A DNA stretch of 64,000 nucleotides from positions 117,357-181,356 of the forward strand of contig NZ_FUHN01000007.1 of the NCBI RefSeq assembly GCF_900155555.1, in the 5' to 3' direction. The DNA comes from Mobilibacterium timonense (lineage in GTDB: Bacteria > Bacillota > Clostridia > Peptostreptococcales > Anaerovoracaceae). Numbering within the stretch: position 1 is the stretch's first letter; each line of letters opens with the position of its first letter. Of the stretch, positions 1-9,273 are shown one piece after another. Below the pieces are notes generated by a model. The model was not told the DNA's origin. It ran no database searches and saw nothing but the letters and a program-made list of their open reading frames with translations. The translations under genes were made by a program, and so were the position numbers.

Positions 1-276
1 CCAGATGATAAAGCGGCCGGTAACGAGAACGCCGGGACTGAGGATACGGAAAAAACAGGATACACCGAGGCGAAGGATCCCGTATCTGCGGAGAATTCCA
101 GTCCTGCCGACGCCGATAGCTGTGCTGACGAGTCTGTAACGGAAAACTACCAGGTGGATGAGACTGCTGATGCCGGCCAGCCGGTGGAGGATGTGGATGG
201 AAGCGTAGATGAAGTATCTCAGGGAGACTTAGACGATCCTTTCGGCGACGAGGATGACGACGGATTCCAGAACTGA
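1..276 (+). CDS. 3' end of an acidic protein (partial, unidentified)
   Basis: An open frame runs in phase from the first base to a TGA at 274-276, giving 91 C-terminal residues; the start lies outside the window. The visible part is low-complexity and very acidic, rich in Asp, Glu, Ala, Ser and Thr, and ends in an Asp-rich stretch (DDPFGDEDDDGFQN). No folded domain or catalytic motif can be recognised. It looks like a disordered C-terminal tail of a larger protein. Its composition resembles the acidic insertion in the P1-family peptidase at 24075-25373. The gene converges on the rluA-family gene on the other strand. The family cannot be named from this piece. Confidence 0.6.
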   Translation, partial: PDDKAAGNENAGTEDTEKTGYTEAKDPVSAENSSPADADSCADESVTENYQVDETADAGQPVEDVDGSVDEVSQGDLDDPFGDEDDDGFQN

Positions 277-476
277 CACCGTCCTCATCCCGAGAGCCTC
301 GGCGGTCTCGCCTGTGCTGCATTCCACGATAGGCTGGTAGTAGACCTTGAGCCACTGATTTCTGACCGTCCTGTCCACATTTGCCAGCACGTGCGTCCGT
401 ATTTTCTCGTTCAGCTCCAGCTCCTCATCGTAATAGAGGAGCCGGATCCAGTTGATGCCGATTCCTTTTTCTATTG
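229..476 (-). pseudogene. Remnant of a GGDEF/EAL cyclic-di-GMP signalling protein
   Basis: Reading the minus strand just past the rluA-family stop, one frame contains YYDEELELNEKIR, then a helix-like stretch, then WLKVYYQPIVECSTGE. This is the usual arrangement of the GGDEF-to-EAL linker and the first strand of an EAL phosphodiesterase domain (consensus VYYQPIV...TGE..EAL). The similarity covers about 288-470. There is no start codon, GGDEF core or EAL catalytic region, and the frame ends at a TAA at 229-231 inside the convergent gene. I infer a decayed gene fragment. The consensus match is from knowledge of the family and was not searched. Confidence 0.5.
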
Positions 477-1385
477 TTATTTTATCTGATCCCGCAGCCC
501 TGCTATGAGCCCTGCCATGTCGTCAGGCAGAGGGGCCGTGATGTCCAGAATGTCCCCGGAGACCGGGTGGTGTATCACTATGCGGGTAGAGTGGAGAGCC
601 TGCCGGTCCAGCATCCCGTCACCGGTCCCGTAGAGTGGGTCTCCCACCAGCGGGTATCCGATATGAGCCATGTGCACCCTGATCTGGTGAGTACGTCCAG
701 TGTGAAGAGTCAGGCGTACCAGCGTGGTGTCCCGAAACCTTTCGAGAACGTGGACATCGGTGACCGCCGGCTTTCCATCAGGCAGGACTGCCCTGTGTAT
801 GTTGTCGTCCACCGGGCGGCCGATCGGAAGGTCGATGGTGAAGTCTCTCTGATCCTCAGGGATGACTCCGTGGACCACCGCCGTGTATTCCTTTATAACG
901 TTTCTCGCCCGGAGCTGTGTGGATATCTCGTTTTGGGCGTTGGAATTCTTTGCGACTATCACGATGCCCGTGGTGTCCATGTCGATCCTGTTGGCGAAGC
1001 GTATCTTGAAGCTCTGGTGGGTGTCCTCCATGTACTTCTGGATCCCGTTTGCCAGGGTGTGATACGGATGTCCCTTTGTCGGATGGACCGTGATCCCCGG
1101 CTGCTTGTTCACTATCAGGAGATCGTCGTCCTCGAAAAGAACGCTTATCGGAATGTCCTCGGGAGGAAAATCGCTCTTTTCCTCCGGGAGCCTTATGGAA
1201 ATGATGTCTCCGGGGTGGACCACTGTGTGGCCTGGGACAGGCTGCCCGTTAAGGTCGACCAGCTTGTCGAATTTCATCCTGGTCCTGAACCGGTGGGAAA
1301 ATTTAAACTCCGACCGCAGGAGCTCTGCTACTCTCTTGCCGTCGTCTCCGGTGGTAACTGTGTATTTGTATTTTGCCTTGTTCAT
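477..1385 (-). CDS. RluA-family 23S rRNA/tRNA pseudouridine synthase
   Basis: The 302-residue protein has the RluA layout. A short S4-like RNA-binding region (about 10-70, with LNGQPV and HPGDIISI) precedes the catalytic domain. The active-site motif RIDMDTTG is at 133-140, with the expected catalytic Asp at 135. The C-terminal motifs GRTHQIRVH and GYPLVGDPLYG are also present. Members isomerise specific uridines in rRNA or tRNA to pseudouridine. RluD, RluC and related subgroups cannot be told apart here. It is the last gene of a minus-strand set (pepF, NAD kinase, this gene) and starts 20 nt after the NAD kinase stop. Length is normal for the family. Confidence 0.9.
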   Translation of the reverse strand: MNKAKYKYTVTTGDDGKRVAELLRSEFKFSHRFRTRMKFDKLVDLNGQPVPGHTVVHPGDIISIRLPEEKSDFPPEDIPISVLFEDDDLLIVNKQPGITVHPTKGHPYHTLANGIQKYMEDTHQSFKIRFANRIDMDTTGIVIVAKNSNAQNEISTQLRARNVIKEYTAVVHGVIPEDQRDFTIDLPIGRPVDDNIHRAVLPDGKPAVTDVHVLERFRDTTLVRLTLHTGRTHQIRVHMAHIGYPLVGDPLYGTGDGMLDRQALHSTRIVIHHPVSGDILDITAPLPDDMAGLIAGLRDQIK

Positions 1386-1405
1386 CTCGATATCTGAAGT
1401 TTCTC

Positions 1406-2209
1406 CTATAGAAGTTTGGACTTGAGTTTCTCCCAGTAGTTGTAGGACTCGAGCCGGATCAGATCCACCGTTATCGGTGACTGGGTTATTCGGATCTCGT
1501 GCACGTTATTGAAAACTCCGCTCAGCCCGTCGTACACCACCTCTATCTTGTCCCTCGACGTCCTCTCGCTGGCCTTGAGGGTGAGCTTCATGTCTGCAGG
1601 ATAGAGTATGCTGGACCTGAAGCACCTGTAGGCGTTGGTGTTCATTGGCGCTATCGGGGTGAGCTGCAATGCGTCAAGCTCGGGTGCGGCCAGGGCGCCA
1701 CCAAGCGAATAGTTGTATGCTGTGGAACCGGCAGACGTGGATACCAGAACGCCGTCGCCGCTGAAATCCTGGATGTCCGTGTCTCCCATCTGGATCGTGA
1801 AGTGGGTGAGGTGGGTGTATGGTCCCCGGAAAAGGACCTCATTCAGCCCCAGCACCGTTGTCTCACCACGGCTGGAGACGATGCAGGCGCTGACAGGGTG
1901 GAGCTTCTGTATGGTGAAGCGGTCTTCACTGATTATCCTGTGGAAGGACTTGATGTGCTGTGCCCTGAGCTCCTGAAAAAAGCCAAGGTGCCCCGTGTTT
2001 ATGCCCACGATGGGCTGGCGGGGGAAGCCGCAGGCGTGGACGAAGCGGAGGAACGCGCCGTCTCCGCCGATGCACACCAGAATGTCCGCCTCGCCGTAGT
2101 TAGAGGTGACTTCGACACCCTGGGACTCCATGACATCACGAAATTTTTCCGCGGCCTCGGCAGAGGCCTTATTGTTGTTTTTGTAAATATAGACCTTGTT
2201 CAGTTCCAT
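1406..2209 (-). CDS. nadK: NAD kinase
   Basis: This encodes ATP- or polyphosphate-dependent NAD kinase, which makes NADP in the cytoplasm. The protein is 267 residues with ATG at 2209. The frame stays open upstream into pepF, but the start at 2209 has a GGAG motif overlapping the pepF stop and gives the family length. The diagnostic GGDG motif is at 48-51, followed by INTGHLGFF at about 70-78. The second conserved block, SGDGVLVSTSAGSTAYNYS, precedes GGALAAPELDALQLTPIAP-type residues. It starts 5 nt after pepF ends, so the two are probably translationally coupled. In many Clostridia this gene sits beside tlyA instead. Confidence 0.9.
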   Translation of the reverse strand: MELNKVYIYKNNNKASAEAAEKFRDVMESQGVEVTSNYGEADILVCIGGDGAFLRFVHACGFPRQPIVGINTGHLGFFQELRAQHIKSFHRIISEDRFTIQKLHPVSACIVSSRGETTVLGLNEVLFRGPYTHLTHFTIQMGDTDIQDFSGDGVLVSTSAGSTAYNYSLGGALAAPELDALQLTPIAPMNTNAYRCFRSSILYPADMKLTLKASERTSRDKIEVVYDGLSGVFNNVHEIRITQSPITVDLIRLESYNYWEKLKSKLL

Positions 2210-2214
2210 TTCAT

Positions 2215-4038
2215 CTACTCCATGAGCTGATCCAGCTGGTCCACCAGGCCGCTGAACACCTTGAGCGCGGAATCCACAGGCTCTGGAGTGCTCATATCCA
2301 CACCTGCGACCTTGAGAAGCTCTATCGGATAGTCGGAATCTCCGAGCGTCAGGAACCTGAGGTAGTCCTGTTTTTCCTTTTCCCCGCCCGAGAGGATGCG
2401 CTGAGAGATGGCTGTGGCCGCAGAGTACCCCGTGGCGTATTGGTAAACGTAGAAGTCCCTGTAAAAATGAGGGATCCTTGACCACTCGTATTTGATCAGG
2501 TCGCTGTGCTCCATATCCGGGCCAAAGTACTGAGTGTTCAGCTCGTCGTAGATGGTGTTGCAGGTCTCAGGTGTCAGGGAGCCGCCTTCAGATACGATCT
2601 TGTGGGTCTCCCTTTCGAATTCCGCAAACATGGTCTGGCGGAAAAGTGTGGCCTTGAATTCGTCTATGTAGAAGTTGATCAGGTATTTTTTCAGCTCAAG
2701 GTCTCCAGATGCTTCGGCCTCGCCGAGGAGATACCTGATAAGCAGGGACTCGTTGACCGTGCTTGCCACCTCTGCTGTGAAAATGGAGTGCCCGGCGTAG
2801 ATGTACGGCTGGGTCTTCCGGGTGTAGTAGGAGTGCATGGAGTGCCCGCCCTCGTGGACGAGGGTGAAAATGTCGTTTAGGCGCCCCGTGAAGTTCATGA
2901 GTATATACGGGAAGCTGTCGTAGGAACCGAAAGAGTAGGCGCCAGATGTCTTTCCTTTGTTTTCGTAAACGTCCACCCAGCCTTCCTCGAGAAGACCCTT
3001 GCGCAGCGTGGTTACGTATTCTTTTCCCAGCGGCTGCAGGGCTTTGCAGGCCACGTCAACGGCCTCTTCAAAAGTGTATTCCAGCCCTGAAGGTTCGACC
3101 AGAGGGCGGTACACGTCGTACATCTCCAGCTTGTCGAGACCAAGCACCCTCTTTCGGATACACACGTAGCGGTACATGGCCGGGAGGTACTCGTGGACCG
3201 TCGAAATGAGGCCATCGTATACCCGGATCGGGATCATCTCGGGAGACATGGCCTGATCCAGAGGAGACTCATAGTGTCTGAGCCTGGAGATCACAGCGTC
3301 CTCTTTGACACTGTAGTTGTAGGCGGTGGCAATGGTGTTGTTCAGCTTGCTGTATTCGCCGTAGACCCTTTCGAATGTGTTCTTCCTGAGTGTCCTGTCC
3401 TCGTCCTCCATGAGGCGTATGAACGAGCCGTGGGTGAGCTGGTGCTTCCCACCATCGGAGTCCTCTACCGAGCCGAAGTCCATGTCGGCATCGTTGAGCA
3501 TGGAAAAGATTTCTCCCGGTGCGCCGAGAGAGTCACTCAGTGCGGAGAGAATATGCTCGGATTCCTTGCCCAGCACGTGAGGCTGCTGGTGTATGATCTG
3601 CTGGAGCATGAAGCGATATGTCTCAAGAGCGGGTTCCTCGTCCACGTATTCCATGATCTGATCCGGATCTCCAGACAGGAGCTCCGGTACCATGAAGGAA
3701 AGGGCTGCGGAGATCTGTGCAGCCGCCGTCATGGCCTTCTGGTTCATCTCCAGGTATTTGCTGTTGCCGTTGTCCTCGTCCTGCTTCATGTGGGAGTAGA
3801 CGATGGCGTGGGAAAGCTTCCTGGATATCCGGCACTCGGTCTCCAGGGCATCAAGGAGGCTGGAAGGGGAGTCCATGATATGGCCCTGGAAACGGCCGAA
3901 GCTCTCGCTCATCTCCAGAGCATCTTTTACATCCTGGTGCCAGGCGGCCTCATCCGGGTACATGGCCTGGATATTCCATTTATATTCACTGCTTATTTCA
4001 TCTCTTTTTTTATTTCTCTGTTCATTATCTTTCTCCAT
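2215..4038 (-). CDS. pepF: Oligoendopeptidase F (M3 family zinc peptidase)
   Basis: The 607-residue length is typical of PepF. This is a cytoplasmic metallopeptidase that cuts short peptides. The zinc-binding motif HEGGH is at 395-399, and a downstream glutamate (E423 in TAEVAST) fits the third ligand. The N-terminal half is the helical oligopeptidase region. No signal peptide or membrane segment is seen. It is probably the first gene of the minus-strand set with nadK and the RluA-family gene. No clear Shine-Dalgarno sequence precedes the ATG at 4038. The divergent + strand cluster starts about 100 nt away. Confidence 0.93.
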   Translation of the reverse strand: MEKDNEQRNKKRDEISSEYKWNIQAMYPDEAAWHQDVKDALEMSESFGRFQGHIMDSPSSLLDALETECRISRKLSHAIVYSHMKQDEDNGNSKYLEMNQKAMTAAAQISAALSFMVPELLSGDPDQIMEYVDEEPALETYRFMLQQIIHQQPHVLGKESEHILSALSDSLGAPGEIFSMLNDADMDFGSVEDSDGGKHQLTHGSFIRLMEDEDRTLRKNTFERVYGEYSKLNNTIATAYNYSVKEDAVISRLRHYESPLDQAMSPEMIPIRVYDGLISTVHEYLPAMYRYVCIRKRVLGLDKLEMYDVYRPLVEPSGLEYTFEEAVDVACKALQPLGKEYVTTLRKGLLEEGWVDVYENKGKTSGAYSFGSYDSFPYILMNFTGRLNDIFTLVHEGGHSMHSYYTRKTQPYIYAGHSIFTAEVASTVNESLLIRYLLGEAEASGDLELKKYLINFYIDEFKATLFRQTMFAEFERETHKIVSEGGSLTPETCNTIYDELNTQYFGPDMEHSDLIKYEWSRIPHFYRDFYVYQYATGYSAATAISQRILSGGEKEKQDYLRFLTLGDSDYPIELLKVAGVDMSTPEPVDSALKVFSGLVDQLDQLME

Positions 4039-4049
4039 TGTGCTATAAT
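4021..4049 (+). promoter_or_regulatory. Possible promoter of the 4138-12288 cluster
   Basis: A perfect TATAAT at 4044-4049 lies 17 nt downstream of a weak TTCATT at 4021-4026. It points at the unknown gene starting at 4138, leaving a leader of about 80 nt. The -35 half overlaps the first codons of pepF on the other strand. The call rests only on the -10 match and the spacing. Confidence 0.4.
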
Positions 4050-4137
4050 GTAGGTTACGCCAGAATACCTCTATGTATTTTATATACAGGCCTTCCGACG
4101 CCGTAATGATAACACAAATGACTTGAAAGGTGAACGC

Positions 4138-4764
4138 ATGAGCAGAAGCGGGCTTTACGACATCGTTGACATAGACGGACCAGAGGACTTCAAATACTTC
4201 GAGAACGTGGCAGACCTCCTGGAGACTGACGAGTATATCGATGATGGTGAGCTGAGGGTGCTCCTGGCGCAGGTGGACAAGAAGGACCTGCTGGAGCTCC
4301 TGGACAGCTACTTCGATGAGGTCCAGGGGATGATACCCCAGGAGGAGACGGACTTCTTCGTGACTGTTGACACGATAAGAAGATCCATCATCGGCACAGT
4401 CACGGAGAACGCAGAAGGGGGAGACGCCGGTGCCATGACAGATGCGATCCAGACCTTCAGGAAATGGTATCTGAGGAACGACAATGTCTTTGACATGAAC
4501 GACGGCTCAGAGCTTTCCGTCAGGGATGCGCTGTTCAACCTGAGGGCGGCAAAGATCACGGGAGATGACCTGAAGTACGATTTCAGGACAGCTCTCGATT
4601 ACAGCGCCGACAGCTACGGAGTCCTGGTACAGGATCTGGTGCAGGAGGAGCTCGCATCCGATGACGGAGAGGGTACAGATATGGGGTATGTTCCCGACAA
4701 TCCTTACTCCGGCCTTTCAGAGGATGAGATAACAGAGATGCTTGACCAGGAGGAAAGGAGATAG
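4138..4764 (+). CDS. Acidic protein of unknown function
   Basis: The frame can be read from a TTG at 4123. The ATG at 4138, preceded by AAAGGTG, is the better start and gives 208 residues. The protein is strongly acidic, has no signal peptide or membrane segment, and looks mostly helical. It contains runs such as DKKDLLELLD and a C-terminal SEDEITEMLDQEERR. I do not recognise a family. It ends directly against the ATG of the M16 peptidase (TAG then ATG), so it is almost certainly co-transcribed with that gene and the dut-dgt-dnaG-rpoD genes. Confidence 0.7.
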   Translation: MSRSGLYDIVDIDGPEDFKYFENVADLLETDEYIDDGELRVLLAQVDKKDLLELLDSYFDEVQGMIPQEETDFFVTVDTIRRSIIGTVTENAEGGDAGAMTDAIQTFRKWYLRNDNVFDMNDGSELSVRDALFNLRAAKITGDDLKYDFRTALDYSADSYGVLVQDLVQEELASDDGEGTDMGYVPDNPYSGLSEDEITEMLDQEERR

Positions 4765-5991
4765 ATGGCAGAGATCACGGTACTCGATTCAGGAGTAAGA
4801 CTGATAACAGAGAAAATGGAAGGTGTGAGATCGGTGTCCGTCGGCATCTGGTGCGACACGGGATCGGTCTACGAAAAGCCTGAGGAATTCGGCATGTCTC
4901 ACTACATAGAACACATGCTTTTCAAGGGCACGGAGACCAGGTCGGCGTTTCAGATCGCGGACGAGATCGACCGCATAGGCGGACAGATGAACGCCTTTAC
5001 CGGAAAGGAAAACACCTGCTTTTACATAAAATCCCTTGACCGCCACTTCCGGGAGATAGCCGATGTGCTGACTGACATGATAGAGCACCCGGCCTTCGAT
5101 CCACAGGAGATGGAGAGAGAAAAACAGGTGGTCATTGAGGAGATCAACATGAACGCCGACGACCCTGATGACGTTGCTCTGGACTCGCTGGAATCCATGA
5201 TGAGCAGGGGGTCCGGCCTGGCACATCCGGTGCTTGGGTACAAGGACACGGTGTCATCGTTCACGAGAGCCATGGTGACGGACTACTATTACAGCCACTA
5301 CACGACCGACGCCATCGTGGTCTCGGTAGCCGGATCCTTCGACTACCAGGAGGTGAAGGATTACTTTTCCGGGAAGTTCGCGGGACTCGGGAAAAAGAGA
5401 GACGTTGAACAGTCTCAGGCCGTGGAGAACCCGGGCGAGAGCGTCACAGTGGTGAAGGACATCGATCAGGCCCACCTGGCCATGGGCGTGAAAGCGATCC
5501 CAGTCACAGATGACAGGAGATATGCCCTGTCGATACTCAGCAGCGTCATGGGAGGCGGGATGTCGTCCCGGCTTTTCCAGTCAGTGAGGGAGAAGAAGGG
5601 CCTCGCCTATTCCGTATACACGATGACGGGATACTACCGGGAGACCGGCATGTTCGTGATCGCCGCCGGCGTGGGGAAGGACAGGGTCGACGAGGCTTTG
5701 GGCGCCATCCGCGAGGAGCTGGACAAGCTCAGGAACGGAGAGGTCACACAGGATGAGCTGGACAGCTCGAGAGAGCAGCTGAAGTCCATGTTCATCTTCG
5801 GCCAGGAGAGCGTTCAGACGCGTATGATCAGCAACGGCAGGGACGTCCTGGCCAGGGGGTACTGTCCGTCACAGGACGAGATCCTGTCCCGTTTCGACGA
5901 TGTGACGCTGAAAGACCTGGAAGAGGTCAAGACTCTCATATGCGATCTGGATCAGTACGGTATTGTAAACGTCACGGGAAAGGCTGAATAG
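4765..5991 (+). CDS. M16 family zinc peptidase (processing-peptidase-like)
   Basis: The 408-residue protein carries the inverted zinc motif HYIEH at 46-50 (HxxEH), with the downstream acidic ligand region [13 protein letters not shown] about 75 residues later. The C-terminal half has the second M16 repeat, including [21 protein letters not shown]. Bacterial members of this size are related to mitochondrial processing peptidase and B. subtilis YmxG/MlpA. The substrate is not known from sequence. The ATG follows the preceding stop codon with no gap, and GGAAAGGAG serves as ribosome binding site. dut follows 4 nt after its stop. Confidence 0.9.
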   Translation: MAEITVLDSGVRLITEKMEGVRSVSVGIWCDTGSVYEKPEEFGMSHYIEHMLFKGTETRSAFQIADEIDRIGGQMNAFTGKENTCFYIKSLDRHFREIADVLTDMIEHPAFDPQEMEREKQVVIEEINMNADDPDDVALDSLESMMSRGSGLAHPVLGYKDTVSSFTRAMVTDYYYSHYTTDAIVVSVAGSFDYQEVKDYFSGKFAGLGKKRDVEQSQAVENPGESVTVVKDIDQAHLAMGVKAIPVTDDRRYALSILSSVMGGGMSSRLFQSVREKKGLAYSVYTMTGYYRETGMFVIAAGVGKDRVDEALGAIREELDKLRNGEVTQDELDSSREQLKSMFIFGQESVQTRMISNGRDVLARGYCPSQDEILSRFDDVTLKDLEEVKTLICDLDQYGIVNVTGKAE

Positions 5992-5995
5992 TCAC

Positions 5996-6424
5996 ATGAA
6001 GATCAAGATGATATCCAAGAGCGGTGTGATCCCTGAATACAAGACGGAAGGAGCTTCCGGCATGGACATCAGGGCGTACCTGGACGGTCCGCTGGTGATG
6101 CATCCGATGGAGAGGATGCTGGTGCCTACGGGACTTTTCATAGAGCTCCCTCCGGGGTACGAAGCCCAGACCAGGGCGAGATCCGGACTTGCCGTGAAAT
6201 ACGGCATAGGTCTTGTGAACGGCATCGGGACCATCGATTCGGACTACAGAGGAGAGCTTAAGGTGCCGCTGATCAACTGGGGCAGCGAGGACTTCGTGAT
6301 AAACAACGGAGACAGGATCGCACAGATGGTCATCGCAAAATACGAAAAGGTGGAGATAGAGCTTACGGACTCCCTTGAAGAGACGGAAAGGGGAACCGGC
6401 GGTTTCGGCCACACCGGGATATAG
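5996..6424 (+). CDS. dut: dUTP diphosphatase (dUTPase)
   Basis: The enzyme hydrolyses dUTP to dUMP, keeping uracil out of DNA and feeding thymidylate synthesis. The 142 residues match a trimeric dUTPase. Conserved motifs appear in order: [18 protein letters not shown], the substrate-specificity loop [25 protein letters not shown], and the C-terminal P-loop-like arm [10 protein letters not shown] that closes over the active site. It sits between the M16 peptidase and dgt, so two deoxynucleotide-pool enzymes are adjacent in the replication cluster. Confidence 0.95.
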   Translation: MKIKMISKSGVIPEYKTEGASGMDIRAYLDGPLVMHPMERMLVPTGLFIELPPGYEAQTRARSGLAVKYGIGLVNGIGTIDSDYRGELKVPLINWGSEDFVINNGDRIAQMVIAKYEKVEIELTDSLEETERGTGGFGHTGI

Positions 6425-6466
6425 GAAAAGTTTGTAACAACTTCAGGATGCGCAGCGGAGGGGGCC

Positions 6467-7492
6467 ATGCAGTTCAGGACAGATCTTGAAAAAAACGAAT
6501 ATCTTAGACTGGATCCCAGGGCATGCAAGGCGGCGGATTCCCGCGGAAGGAAGGATCCGGAGGAGAAGTGCCAGTTTCGCACGGATTTTCAGCGGGACAG
6601 GGACAGGATCGTCCACTCCAAGGCCTTCAGGAGGCTGATGCACAAGACGCAGGTATTCCTGTCGCCGGAGGGGGATCACTACAGGACCAGGCTCACCCAC
6701 ACCCTCGAGGTGGCGCAGGTGGCAAGGACGATCGCCAGGATTCTGAACTACAACGAGGATCTGACCGAGGCCATCGCCCTCGGCCACGACCTCGGGCATA
6801 CGCCCTTCGGCCACAGCGGTGAAGCCGTGCTGAACAGGATATACCCCGGTGGTTTCAAGCACAACGAACAGAGCCTCAGGGTGGTGGACAGGCTGGAGGA
6901 GACCTCGAAGCGGACCGGACTCAACCTCACCGAAGAGGTGAGGAACGGGATCCTGTGCCACAGCGGAGACCTCAAGGCCTTTACTCTTGAGGGGCAGATC
7001 GTTGGCATAAGCGACAGGATCGCATATATCAACCACGACATCGACGATGCCATAAGAGGCGGCGTTCTCAGCCCGGAGGACCTTCCGGCAGAGGAGATAA
7101 GAGTGCTTGGTAGCACGCACAGCAGCAGGATAAACAACCTTATACGCGACCTCGCCGAGAACAGCAGCGGCAGGGATGAGATCCGGCAGAGCCCTGAGTT
7201 CAGGGAGGCCCTGATGGATCTTCGCCGGTTCATGTTCAGGAACGTCTACAACAGTCAGAAGGTCAAGGACGTGGAGGATCTGGAAAAGGTGGAGAGGATA
7301 GTCGAGTCTCTTTACGGATACTATCTCGATCGCCCGGAGGAGATGCCTGAGTTCTACTTCAGGATAGCTGAAGACGACGGACCGGCAGCTGCCGCCAGAG
7401 ACTACGTCTCCGGAATGACGGATCACTTCGCGTCGGCGCTGTACGGAGTGCTTTTCGAAGGGAAAATGCCTGAGCAAAGGGGCGTGATCTGA
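6467..7492 (+). CDS. dgt: Deoxyguanosinetriphosphate triphosphohydrolase-like HD protein
   Basis: This 341-residue HD-domain dNTP triphosphohydrolase has RDRDRIVHSKAFRRL near 43-57, the first metal-site His in LTHTLEV (about 78), and the HD pair in GHDLGHTPFGH (107-108). Family members hydrolyse dNTPs to the nucleoside plus triphosphate; true specificity for dGTP is not certain for this shorter Gram-positive type. A GGAGG motif precedes the ATG at 6467. Its TGA shares the A at 7492 with the dnaG start codon, indicating coupled translation. Confidence 0.9.
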   Translation: MQFRTDLEKNEYLRLDPRACKAADSRGRKDPEEKCQFRTDFQRDRDRIVHSKAFRRLMHKTQVFLSPEGDHYRTRLTHTLEVAQVARTIARILNYNEDLTEAIALGHDLGHTPFGHSGEAVLNRIYPGGFKHNEQSLRVVDRLEETSKRTGLNLTEEVRNGILCHSGDLKAFTLEGQIVGISDRIAYINHDIDDAIRGGVLSPEDLPAEEIRVLGSTHSSRINNLIRDLAENSSGRDEIRQSPEFREALMDLRRFMFRNVYNSQKVKDVEDLEKVERIVESLYGYYLDRPEEMPEFYFRIAEDDGPAAAARDYVSGMTDHFASALYGVLFEGKMPEQRGVI

Positions 7493-9273
7493 TGACCCTG
7501 AACAACGATTTCGTAGACGAGCTGAAGATGCGGATAAATATAGTCGACGTCATAGGAAGGGACGTGGATCTGAAAAAGGCCGGCTCCGGATATAAGGGGC
7601 TCTGTCCTTTCCACAACGAGAAGACACCGAGCTTTTCCGTCAACGAGAAGGATCAGTATTTCCACTGCTTCGGCTGCCACGCTAAGGGCGACGTGATCAC
7701 CTATGTGATGAAAAAACAGGGACTCACGTTCATGGAGGCCGTGGAGAAACTGGCGGACGAATACGGCATCAAGATGCCGGAGCGTACCGGGCGAAGAGAG
7801 GACTTCAGCCGCTTTTACAACATAAACAAGATGGCGGCGAGATACTTTTTCCACGAGCTCACAGCGAGGCCGAACATGGGCCTCAAATACCTGCGGGACA
7901 GGCAGGTGAAGGACAGCACAATAGCGAAGTTCGGACTCGGGTACAGCAGTTCTTCGTACGAGGGCCTCTACGAGCATCTGAAGTCTCAGGGTGTGTCCGA
8001 TGAGGACATGCTGCGCCTCGGCCTTGTGAAGCAGGGAAAAAGAGGACCTTATGACAAGTACCGCAGCCGCGTTATGTTCCCGATCTTCGATACCACGGGA
8101 CGGGTCATAGGCTTCGGCGGAAGGAAGATAAACAACGACGACAGGGGACCGAAATACCTGAATTCCTCGGAGAGCGAGATCTTTCTGAAGAAGAACAATC
8201 TTTTCGGCCTGAACATTACCAAGTCCGACATAAGCAGGGCAGATCAGGTGCTCATAGTCGAGGGATACATGGACATGATCTCCCTCTGGCAGAACGGAGT
8301 CACCAACGTGGTAGCCTCGCTTGGGACTGCACTTACAGAAAACCAAGTTAGATTGGTGACAAGATTTACAAAAAACGTGATCCTGTCGTATGATTCTGAT
8401 GAGGCCGGGATCAGGGCTGCCCTGAGAGGTATAGAGGTTTTCGATGGATCCGGGGCCAACGTTCGGATACTCCAGGTCACCGGCGGTAAGGATCCGGACG
8501 AATACGTGAAGAAATACGGCGGAAAGGCGTTTCAGAAGCTCGTTCAGGATGCCCTTCCCGCCGCTGAATTCAGATTCAAGGCCATGGTCAGAGGCAGGGA
8601 CCTCACCGACGAGAGGCAGCTTCTGAGCTACATCAGGGACATCATCCCTTTCATGAGGAAGATGGATCCGCTGGAACAGGAGATATACATCAAGAAACTG
8701 CACCGCGACTACGGCATCGGTGAGATGGCGCTTCAGTCGCAGCTCAGGCTTCCAGAGGATGCCGGAAGCCCGAAATACGACAGGCGCCGGGAGCACATAA
8801 ACGTGATCCAGAAGGAACCCGATGACAGGAAGCTGCGGCTCGAGCTCTCTCTGGCATCCTTGATGATGTCGAACCGCAGGTACATTAACAGAGCCCGTGA
8901 GGACGGGATAACATTCGAGACCGCTCTCGGCAGCAGGGTGGTCGCCGAGACAGAAAAGCTGGCAGAGACCTGGGGAGATGGAAGAGTCATCACCCTGGAC
9001 GACATCTGCTCCAGGCTCGACCCGGATGAGGAGAGCCGCGTAAGGAAGTTGATCAGGCCGGTCGGCCCGGAAGAGGAAGAATACTATCTGCAATGCAGGG
9101 CGGAATACCAGCTCGACAAGCTGGATGAAAAGCGCGCCGAATACCAACACAGGATAGTTGACCTCGAGATGGGCGGATCGGATGAGGATAAAGAAGAAAT
9201 TGAAGCACTCGCCCGCGCTGTCGTGGAGATAGACGGGGAGAAGAACAGAATCAGGGGGAGTTTGAATGCCTAA
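7492..9273 (+). CDS. dnaG: DNA primase
   Basis: DnaG makes RNA primers for replication. The 593-residue protein begins with the CHC2 zinc ribbon (Cys38, His41, Cys59, Cys62 in CPFHN...HCFGC). A catalytic core follows with GFGGRKI, then the Toprim domain with [13 protein letters not shown] and SYDSDEAG. The C-terminal 150 residues form the helical helicase-interaction region. The start overlaps the dgt stop by one base, and the end overlaps the rpoD start by 8 nt. The dnaG-rpoD arrangement is the classic macromolecular-synthesis operon. Confidence 0.97.
   Translation: MTLNNDFVDELKMRINIVDVIGRDVDLKKAGSGYKGLCPFHNEKTPSFSVNEKDQYFHCFGCHAKGDVITYVMKKQGLTFMEAVEKLADEYGIKMPERTGRREDFSRFYNINKMAARYFFHELTARPNMGLKYLRDRQVKDSTIAKFGLGYSSSSYEGLYEHLKSQGVSDEDMLRLGLVKQGKRGPYDKYRSRVMFPIFDTTGRVIGFGGRKINNDDRGPKYLNSSESEIFLKKNNLFGLNITKSDISRADQVLIVEGYMDMISLWQNGVTNVVASLGTALTENQVRLVTRFTKNVILSYDSDEAGIRAALRGIEVFDGSGANVRILQVTGGKDPDEYVKKYGGKAFQKLVQDALPAAEFRFKAMVRGRDLTDERQLLSYIRDIIPFMRKMDPLEQEIYIKKLHRDYGIGEMALQSQLRLPEDAGSPKYDRRREHINVIQKEPDDRKLRLELSLASLMMSNRRYINRAREDGITFETALGSRVVAETEKLAETWGDGRVITLDDICSRLDPDEESRVRKLIRPVGPEEEEYYLQCRAEYQLDKLDEKRAEYQHRIVDLEMGGSDEDKEEIEALARAVVEIDGEKNRIRGSLNA

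Noticed and set aside
474..1397. A 307-codon + strand frame opposite the RluA-family gene
   Set aside because: The minus-strand protein has the full set of pseudouridine synthase motifs; this is its antisense shadow.
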